Below, in pieces: positions 55,938 to 64,000 of a stretch of 64,000 nucleotides of DNA. The stretch comes from Alectoria sarmentosa (taxonomy: Eukaryota; Ascomycota; Lecanoromycetes; Lecanorales; Parmeliaceae), in contig WOGZ01000141.1 in assembly GCA_009733775.1 (NCBI GenBank), positions 20,133 to 84,132 on the forward strand. Direction: 5' to 3'. Within the stretch, counting starts at the first letter, position 1, and each line of letters begins with the position of its first letter. The position numbers and the translations under genes are program-made. The notes beneath the pieces are model-generated. The model was not told the origin of the DNA, ran no database searches, and saw only the letters and a list, made by a program, of their open reading frames with translations.

Positions 55938-57068
55938 ATGGCCGGCGGCGGCGTAGTAAGTAGGCCAGCCGCTCTGCCCTGCTCCTCCGTCGGTCGGTGC
56001 CTGCCCTCTGGTCAGCGAGCTAGTGCTCTACGACCGCTCCCGCCGTTGCTATCGATTTATCCCACATACCCAGTCGAAAGCTGCGAAAAGTATCGGGTTA
56101 GCACATACCCAGTCGAAACCTGCGAAAAGTATCGGGCTCCCACATACCCAGTCGAAACCTGCGAAAAGCATCGGACTACACAGCTGCGGACGACGGGTTG
56201 TCAAACGCTCTGAAAGATGCTGATGTGGTGATTATGGCGGCTGGAGCGGGCATCACGGCGGAGATGGCATCGCGAGATTCTTTGTATCAGCGGAGCGCGC
56301 TCGTCATGCGTGAGTTGGTGAGGGAGTATGCGAGGGTGTGCGCAAGGGCGATCATGTTGGTTGTGACGAACCAGGTGAATGCTATTGTGCCTTTTATCGC
56401 GGAATTGCTCAAGGGGTATGGGTTGTTTGATGCGCGGAGATTGTTTGGGGTGACTACGCTTGATGCGGAGACGTTTTTGGGTGATGCAGAAGGGTGGCGG
56501 GGTGGAGAGGACAGGGTTGTTCATGTTGTGGGCGGGCATTCGCCTCCGACGATCGTGCCGCTCATGAGCCAGGCACGGCCACCTGCACAGGTAGGATGGA
56601 GGAATTGGAAAGAGTCGTGAATCGGGTACGCTTCGGAGGGCGGGAGGTATACTATGCGAAAGAGCGGAACGGTGCTGCTGCTCTGTCTACCGCTTACGCT
56701 ACCTTGCGCTTCACACAGGCCCTGTGCAAAGGTCTACGAGGGGAGAAAGACATGGTGGAATGCGCCTATGTGCATCTTCCAGGCATTGAGGGTGGGGATG
56801 AAATAACTGAGGCTATCGGTGTGGAGTACTTCGCCGTGCCAGTCGAGTTTGCGGTTGAAACATTCCTCCTCGATTGGATCTCGTGGAAACCCGGCAAGCT
56901 GACTGTGTATGGCAGATGCATGGGGCGAGTCGAGTTGTCAGTCCGCTTGGAACGGTCAGCTCAAAGGAGCAAATTCTAATCGATATTGCTGTCCCTGCTC
57001 TGCGAAAGAATATTCACACAGTTGTGGACGCTGCGAAGAATGCGCTGTCTGATGAGAAGGCCCGGTGA
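55938..57068 (+). pseudogene. malate dehydrogenase gene, decayed
   Basis: Blocks of an NAD malate dehydrogenase follow in order but in different frames. They are a Gly-rich start, VSELVLYDRS, then after a 1-nt shift VAIDLSHIPSR, DDGLSNALKDADVVIMAAG, VVTNQVNAIVPFIAELLK, RLFGVTTLDAETF and the active-site His block VVGGHSPPTIVPL. After another shift near 56590 come RVRFGGREVYYAK and GEKDMVECAYVHLPG. A 62-nt intron (56854-56915) then leads to VVSPLGTVSSKEQILIDI and ALRKNIHTVVDAAKNAL. Three lesions are visible: two frameshifts and a TAG in the first repeat unit. The substrate loop is also changed: the usual first Arg (PRKPGMTRDDL) is gone (GITAEMASRDSL). An old paralogue, no longer making enzyme. 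Confidence 0.75.
56063..56179 (+). repeat. 39-bp tandem triplication
   Basis: Three 39-bp units starting CACATACCCAGTCGAAA at 56063, 56102 and 56141. Unit length is 13 codons and the repeat lies in the malate dehydrogenase relic at the HIPSR region. Unit 1 ends with a TAG in the enzyme frame. Confidence 0.92.
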
Positions 57069-58544
57069 GGTCCCATCCGTCGACTACATCTATGCTTGGT
57101 TGTCATTTCACAAGTAGAGGAAATTGCCTACCGGTAGGCATACAATGCTCGCAGCCATGATCTCCAAATCCGCCGACCTCAACACTTCCAACCCCAGCAA
57201 TCAAGACCTTCTCATCCACGAGACAAAGGCTCTATTTCGTCATGTCGACGATGTTGGCTTTATGCGTCGACAAAGCGTCTTTGGGCTTCAAAACATGCCC
57301 ACAACTCTCTTCTGGAACAATACGCGCAATCGTCCCAGACTTTGGCCACGGTCTCCAGTCCCCAAATGTCCTTTGGATGTACACGACAGCATCCCCTCCT
57401 ACACGATCACACTACCCCCTCTGCAATCCACCTCCGGCGAAAGGCCCATGCTGGAACCCACGATTACCAACGCGCTTTTCGCCTTCATTTTGGAGAACGC
57501 ACGCCCAGCGTTCCAGCCAAGGTCGTCGCGGTGGAGTGGGGTTGCAAAAGCAAGGTAGCTGAGTTTGCAGCTCCAGCAGGTACAGTCGGTACGTGATGAA
57601 TATCAACGAGGGTTCACGAGGCCCCGCCATCTATGATAAGCTGCGAGGGTAGCTTCGGAGATTCTGCAACTAGGAGTCTTGATCCAAAGGAGGAAGGTGC
57701 CAGCCAGTTGGTAGATAAGGCTGAGGTGCTGGATTGCTGATGATCGATCAAGCATGCTTACCGAGGCGAACACTCTCGCGACTGCATCGATCAAGGCTGC
57801 GACCTCGAATAGTAGGCCTCCTATGCGCCTTGACTCCCATTGTCCAACAAGCTGGCGCAAGTAGCCTTGCAGAACAGCGTTTTCAACCTTGCGTCGTCGC
57901 AAAGCATAGGGTGACAAGGCTGGGACTGTGTCCTCGTCCACTTCTGGTTCACGAACTCAATCTACGTCTCTAAAATTCAGATCATGGTGGCCTTCGAAGC
58001 CGTGTGGATCAACCATAGAAGACGCGAAGCAGGCTTGTTGCCGAAGAATAGTCCCAGCCATAGAACCTCGAACCTGAACTCGAGGACTACCTACTCACAT
58101 CAGGAAAGAAAAAGGTCGGTCTGATGTTGCAAACACCGTTGTATTATACCAGGTGTAACTTCTCCAATGTTTCGTTCCTCCCTTCAACTTCGAAATGCAA
58201 AATCGCGAAGGGAGTTCCTGTACTTGTTTTTGTGGTGGGGTGATTCCGAAACGAAGGCGGCATCCCTGGTGTCCCGCCCGCACCATTCCCGTCTGTTTCT
58301 TTCTGCCGCGCCAATGATGGTACTCTACATATCTGTGCCGTTTGTGTGGCTGTCCATTAATGCATACAATTGCAAACAATCATACTGGGGGCCAAGACAC
58401 CAGGTCGCACAAACCTTAGACATCTTGCAATGAACACACACCTTATAATCTTCGATGCTCCGTCTTTTTTTAGAATTCCTAGAAAATTCCCTTAGGGAGA
58501 CAATCTTCTTCCCCAAAAATGTCAACATAGTCAAGGCAAACAAG
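57069..58544. other. intergenic with coding-like scraps
   Basis: A plus-strand frame at 57242-57400 (TCPQLSSGTIRAIVPDFGHG) and a minus-strand frame at 57603-57941 (LIDAVARVFASVSMLDRSSA) look partly protein-like but lack starts and families. 58000-58540 may hold the first exon of the next gene. Confidence 0.35.
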
Positions 58545-60705
58545 ATGCTTTCCAGTTTTTCTTTCCTGCAGTCGCGGGCGATAACAGCCAACTATACTCA
58601 AGCTTTCTCTCTCACGCCCAGTGGCAACTGGGACGGCAATGATGGCGCCTGGTCTACCTTTATGATTCGGGTTGGCACTCCTGCCCAACTCTTCCGTGTC
58701 TTGCCTTCTACCAGCGGCACAGAGACATGGATTCCGATATCAGACAATTGCAACGCTGGTAGTAGCTGGTGCGGTAATGCCCGGGGAGTGGAACCCTTCA
58801 ACGGTGCTGGAGCAAGTCCTTTCTCTGGCGCGCCGAGCGACATAACGGCATCGACTGTAGATGCTGGGGTGACTTGCACTGCTAACAAGTCTCCAATGTG
58901 TGTTGATTGCCTAAGTATTAATGGTAAATGTACCAACGGCCCTTGCACTGGTCGGTAAGTATACCTTTCCAGCACTCCCTTTACGTGACCGCAAATCCCG
59001 AGTCGTAATGCATGTCTCAAATACTGGGCCTTTGAGACTAGTTCCAGGCTTCGGGCCTTGTATTTGGAGAATAGTGCTGACTCAAGGACGTCGTAGTCTC
59101 TGTTGTGGAGATCCTCCAGGTGCTTGCGATTCGCAATCATGCAACGGACTGAACGGCATCTGCACGGGTACATATATCGGGTGCCCGTGCTCTGGCGTTG
59201 ATTACAACGCCCCTTCCAATGTGACTGTGAGCGATGGCAACGGAAATGCGCTGGCGGCATCAGGATTCCAGGCTAATCAATCCTCTACTTGGATCAATAT
59301 GGGTGACTACCAGCTCATGACCGAGAACTATATCAATATTGCGAGCAAAGGGCAATATGGACTAGACACCGTGGGCTTAGGGGTTGAAGCTGCGAACGGA
59401 TTGACGTCAAACCAGAACGTCGTAGCTGGCATTTTGACTGAGCCGTTCTATCTCGGTCAAATTGGGTTGAAGCATTCAAACACGACGACTGTAAATGGCA
59501 CTGCATCCTTGATGGCGGAATTAAAGAACGAAAAGTTGATTCCGAGTCTCTCGTATGGCTATACTGCTGGCGCTATATACCGCAAGTCTCATCCTTTCCA
59601 CGTTTAGGTCCCAAGCTAACGCCCATTTTCAGAGCAGCAGCCAATACTGGGAAGCCTTACGCTTGGAGGATACGACTCCTCGCGCTTCGTTCCAACCACT
59701 GCGAGCTTTCCACTCGCTGGCAACGACTCACAGAGCCTAATGATCGGCATCGAATCCATCACTGCTACAGGGACTCTTGCAAGCAACGTCACGCTCCTTT
59801 CGAATGACACTGTTGCTCTCATCGATACGACTTTGCCATACCTATGGCTTCCCCTTCAAGCTTGCCAACAGTTCGAAACGGCATTCGGTCTTTCTTGGGA
59901 CGCGTCAACTGAGATGTATCTCATCAACGACACAATCCACCAGCAGCTCCAGAACCTGAGCCCAGCTGTCACCTTCACTCTCGGCAACTCTTCCGCAAGT
60001 CAGTCAGTCAACATCACATTGCCTTACGGTGCCTTTGACCTGCAAGCATCCAATCCCATCTATCCCAACGGGACGAATTACTTCCCCCTCCGACGTGCAT
60101 CGAACCCACACCAGTACACACTGGGTCGCGCATTCTTCCAAGAAGCCTACCTCCTCGTCGATTTCGAGCAACGAAATTTCTCCATCTCACAAGCACTATT
60201 TCCCCTAAACTCCCTCCCCAGTATCATCACCATCGACCACTCCCCCCATCCATCCATGCCCGCGACAAACACAACCACCCCCTCAGCCCTCCACACGAAA
60301 CATCCCCTAAGCGCAGGCGCCATCGCCGGAATAGCAATCGGCTCCTCCACCCTCCTCATCCTCCTCGGCATCCTCATCATCTCCCTCCTCCTCCGCCACC
60401 GCCACCGCCGCCACCAACCACTCTCCCACCACCCCGCCTCGCCCCCCTCAACCCTCCCCTCCCACGAAAAAGAAAGCTGGCCCAGCAGTCCCGACGCCAG
60501 CCCGCACCACTCCTCCGACAGCGAAACCGCCGCCTCGAACGCTCCTCGCGTCCGCGAGCTCGAAGCCACGGAGTTGCCCCTCTCGCCGAGGGAAGAACCC
60601 CGCCGCGGTCCGAGGCAGGAGTTGGCGGGCAGTCCGACGGCCAAGGAACTGCCGCCCGTTCCGCCCCGGAAGATGCGGCATTTGTCCGAGCTGGCGGGTG
60701 GATGA
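58545..60705 (+). CDS. aspartic-protease-like membrane protein with Cys-rich insert
   Basis: Exons to 58954, 59097-59581 and 59633-60705 give about 655 aa from the ATG at 58545. A strong acceptor (TTTCTTTCCTGCAG at 58571) suggests that a signal-peptide exon upstream is the true start. Introns are 142 nt and 51 nt, the latter GC-AG (GCAAGT...TTTCAG). The fold marks are those of fungal A1-like proteins: WSTFMIRVGTPAQLFRVL, then a first site STSGTETW where active enzymes have DTGSS-type, YGLDTVGLG, VAGILTEPFYLGQIGL, LGSLTLGGYDSSRF, a second site LIDTTLPYLWLP, and YTLGRAFFQEAYLLVD. The first catalytic Asp is missing, so peptidase activity is unlikely. A ~110-residue Cys-rich insert interrupts the first lobe. 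One membrane helix (GSSTLLILLGILIISLLL) and a cytosolic Pro/Ser tail end it. Confidence 0.75.
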
Positions 60706-61016
60706 TGAGGCGTGGATTGTGTGACGAGGGGGATTGTAGAGAGTAGACGGGATGATGGATTGAGATCGTAGAGCGCAATGAGTGAGTGAGTATCGGATGG
60801 GATGATGGATATTATGGAGGTATGTTGTATATGTATTAGACATTAGCGTCAATTGGGCGCAAATTACGGATGGAAAGGAACGAAAGGAGCGGATAGACGA
60901 AATCAGTCCATAGTTTCCACATCATATCACATCACATCACACAAACGACCATCATTCAATCGAGCGCTGCAGCAGATGAAATAAATCACCACAGCCCATC
61001 TCAGTGTGAGCAAGAA

Positions 61017-61051
61017 GCCCATACCCATATCCATACCCATACCCATACCCA
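61017..61051. repeat. (CCCATA)n microsatellite
   Basis: About six hexamers with one CCATAT variant; same motif as at 25751 and 40297. Confidence 0.8.
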
Positions 61052-63323
61052 CTCCATCATCACAAACGACCTCGAACCCCTTCCTTCCTCAGCCAACCAC
61101 CACCAACCAACCTTCCCAAACAAACAAACAAACAATCAAACAAAACAATACAAATCCCCAGACACAGTTGTCATGAACATGTTCAGACGCTGGAAGGACC
61201 ACGAACCATGTAAACAGCTTCCATTTGAACATGCGCAGCCCTTTGGACGGACGGCTTATTATATGAGTCGAAGGATCAGAGTCGAAGCTTACAGCGTAGT
61301 AAAATGAGTGACGCTTGACTAAATAATTAAAAATATTCAAGAGAAGACACGGATCCAAAGGCTCGCTCAAGCCAAGATGGCATCCATTTCCTCGCTCAAA
61401 AATTGCTTCATGCCAGAAAGCCAAACCCCCTCTCGCCACCGCCTTTGTCAAGCACTAGGATAAGGTCGATCGCTAGCTGCTCCTAGCGACCTTGGCGGTT
61501 TGTGTGTGTGTGTGTAGAGCATTGTAAAAGATGTTCACACAGATTCTCGTTGCTTGTGCTGCGGTTCAGGAAGAAAGAGCTCTCGCTAGCGATCACGGCG
61601 TCGTATCAACGAAAATCCAAGATCGAGAGCTTTCTCAGGTAGATCCGGCCTTGAAAAGCCGTTCACGGGAGAAGGGTCGCCAGCCAGCAGTAATCAGGTT
61701 TCGCTTTCGTAAATCCCAAAAGAACGCTGCTATCTGGCCTGCAGCCCAATTTTGCAGAGTTTCGGGCATCGGCATCACATTCGAGTCAGTGAATGTGGGG
61801 CAAGGTACCGGGAAAAACCGCAACTCAAGCGTGTGATCTTTCAGTTCCAACGCAGAACATTGGTATCAAGCCCAATGTTTCCGTCATCGTCACAGGAACC
61901 CAGCTCAAATTCGTTTTCGACAAAAGGGAAAACCTACTTCTCTTAGTCATAAGTTTTGATCTTTTTCGGACCCGTAAAGCTACAATGACAACCTTTCCGG
62001 GCAACGCCCCAACAAAGTTTGGTAGTTCCTACCACTCCGCTCCTAAGAAGATGGCAAAGTGACAGTCTGACAGTCAACAGAATAGAGTACCAGGCACAGA
62101 GATGCTTTTGGAAGACCAGACTTTCAGTATCGAGTGGACGAAGAAGACCACGGCGGAATTACTCCTGATACTCTAGAGCGCGGGCCACATTTGGGCCGCT
62201 GAGAAAAAGACTAGTCCCAGCCACAACATAAACAGCAACGAGCACAAATCAGTACCGATTGTTCTACCAACATTTTACTCTTCGAAACCCGCCATATGTC
62301 TATCACGTACCTGACCAAAGACCGAAAGATCACTCCACCCAACACCATAGCCTACGTGGCCGGGAACTTGCACGGGACCTAATCTGAGGCTGGCCGCAAT
62401 CTGGAAACACGGATTTTCAGCGGTACTTTGAACTTTTGGAGCGACCGTGATACTGCGACTAAGAAACAAGAGGCATGTTCAAGATGATGGCTCTGATCAC
62501 ACGCTAGCCATATGACATAAAAGCTGATGTATACTCTAGTCCGCCGTTCCTTACCTGGTCAATCAGATTGGCACGTATCGAATCCTTCAGGAAACAATCG
62601 ACAAGACTGTCACGTATCGTTAGTACTGTCCCAAATGGCTTTCTTGCGCGCCCTGAATTACTAACAAGCCTTCTATTTCGGGATATGAGTTCCCATATCG
62701 TCATAGCGATTCCCGTGACCATCGCACATTACACACGATGGGCCGGGGTATGGCTTCTCCGAGCAACCGCACGGACCCATTGGAATGGTGCGAAGTGGCA
62801 CACTTGCGGGGACCGATCGACCCCTACCTAATCTGCTCTTAATCGCGCACGATGAAGGCATCACAAATGGCCATTCCCGTATGTCTCTTTAGCGTGGCAA
62901 GGTTGCGAGCGAGCGGGTGTGGGATGATTCTTTTAGACCTTTTGTCCGACATTTGGTCGGGGTGCTCCGGGGGAGCTTTGGAAACAATCAATCCATTCTT
63001 CAAATCCCATCTCATCATATTCTCAACAATCGTCACATAAATGACGAAAAGAACCGCTGCGACCTCAATACCAAAACCTCAGCGACCGTCTTTCTTATTT
63101 CAAAAGATGCCTGGCGGCTTTCGAGACGAGGATCCCACAAGCTTTTTGACGACCGCTATATTGGGTAAAGTAACGAGTCGGCGCAGCGCGGGGAGCGTCG
63201 CTGAGCATGGAAGGTGGGTCGCGGGGTGATGGCGATGGAGTTGTCGTTTTGTTGGTGAGAGCAGTCAAGAGCGTTGGGTTGAGAAGTATCATCTCTTCCT
63301 TGAGCGCGATGTGTTGCATTTAC

Positions 63324-63357
<34 letters not shown>
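63324..63357. repeat. (TTGA)n microsatellite
   Basis: About eight GATT units in a row. Confidence 0.9.
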
Positions 63358-63358
<1 letters not shown>

Positions 63359-63945
63359 CATCAGACTGTATGGATCGCTATCAGTCGCTGAGCGTGAAGT
63401 CTGAATCGCTGTGCATGGGCATAATCAACGCTACATATAGCGGCAATGGTGTTGGTGGTGGGTGGGAGAGAGAACAGAGAGCGATTGGGATCGGAATTCT
63501 GTCTCGGATCTATGATATCTACCTACCTACCTACCCCCTTGCTGCATGCATGGCCTACCGCCGGTTCTATTGAGCAAAAAACTGGATATCCAGTAATCGA
63601 ATTGAAAAAAGAATTAGACAAAACCCCTCTTGCCCAAACCCACCACCACCAACCCACAGAGTCGCCTGCCTGCCTGCCTGCCTGCTTACCTAACTACCAA
63701 TTTCCGCACCCATCCCCTCCCCCAAGCGCATCCTCGCCCGTCCGCTCTAACCAACCCTCACTCCTCATTCCTCAACCATATCCCCCCCACATCGTCCGTA
63801 CCCAGAGACGACCCACCAGTCTCAACCCAACACCGCGCAACGAGTGAGTGAGTGGCACCAACAATTGCCCTGCCGTCCGACTCCTCCGAGGAAGCCACAT
63901 CCAATAATAGCAAAGAAGCTGTGATTTCCAAACCCCGGTCCTTCC

Positions 63946-64000
63946 CTTCCTCTTCCTCTTCCTCTTCCTCTTCCTCTTCCTCTTCCTCTTCCTCTTCCTC
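63946..64000. repeat. (TTCCTC)n array running off the window
   Basis: At least nine hexamers up to the last base, so the true length is unknown. Confidence 0.9.

Larger units (their letters stand above)
60706..64000. other. long 3' stretch without a called gene
   Basis: 3.3 kb. Protein-like scraps occur at 61635-61850 (minus, NWAAGQIAAFFWDLRKR) and 61860-61980 (plus, GIKPNVSVIVTGTQLKFVFD), with no start or family. 63300-64000 is rich in simple repeats and C-rich. The window end may cut a gene. Confidence 0.4.

Noticed and set aside
57603..57941. 112-codon minus-strand frame
   Set aside because: Starts at GTG, not ATG. Helical text looks protein-like but has no family, partner exon or context.

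Overview
This window comes from a filamentous ascomycete, most likely a dothideomycete-type mould. The evidence is short 44-140 nt GT-AG introns with CTAAC/CTGAC branch sites, Zn2Cys6 regulators, a WSC protein, an Rds1-like ferritin-fold protein and many small secreted proteins. No rRNA, tRNA, CRISPR or bacterial-type operon was seen. All exon structures were read by eye from splice signals and frame continuity, so exon edges are predictions.

Layout. 0-5 kb: an APH-type kinase fragment, an intact Rds1-like secreted protein and a decayed SET-domain gene. 5.8-10 kb: an F-box-like gene whose last codons lie in a dispersed repeat, then a divergent pair of related small secreted proteins. 11.6-20.1 kb: a small SH3-like protein, a WSC-domain protein, an Adp1-like ABCG transporter and a secreted orphan, all on the minus strand. 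20.1-25 kb: a gene-poor stretch with a broken membrane-protein gene, another coding relic, the second copy of the 63-bp repeat and a Ser/Thr-rich secreted gene broken by frameshifts. 27-33.4 kb: three tandem minus-strand genes of one family. Two carry an HExxH motif and share all intron positions; the third is diverged and has lost the motif. 34.2-34.5 kb: a degenerate ~32-bp minisatellite. 36.7-45.3 kb: Zn2Cys6 regulator, mitochondrial IF3-like protein, SDR and sugar transporter (the last two convergent, 55 bp apart). 48.4-60.7 kb: second Zn2Cys6 regulator, a gene with a nonsense codon, a secreted multicopper oxidase, a decayed malate dehydrogenase with a 39-bp triplication, and an aspartic-protease-like membrane protein lacking its first catalytic Asp and carrying a Cys-rich insert. 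The last 3 kb are repeats and unassigned sequence.

The genes do not form an obvious biosynthetic cluster. The theme is accessory content: secreted or surface proteins, a toxin/nutrient-type transporter set, orphan families and seven or more decayed genes among intact ones. The best candidate for an undescribed system is the HExxH trio at 27-33.4 kb.
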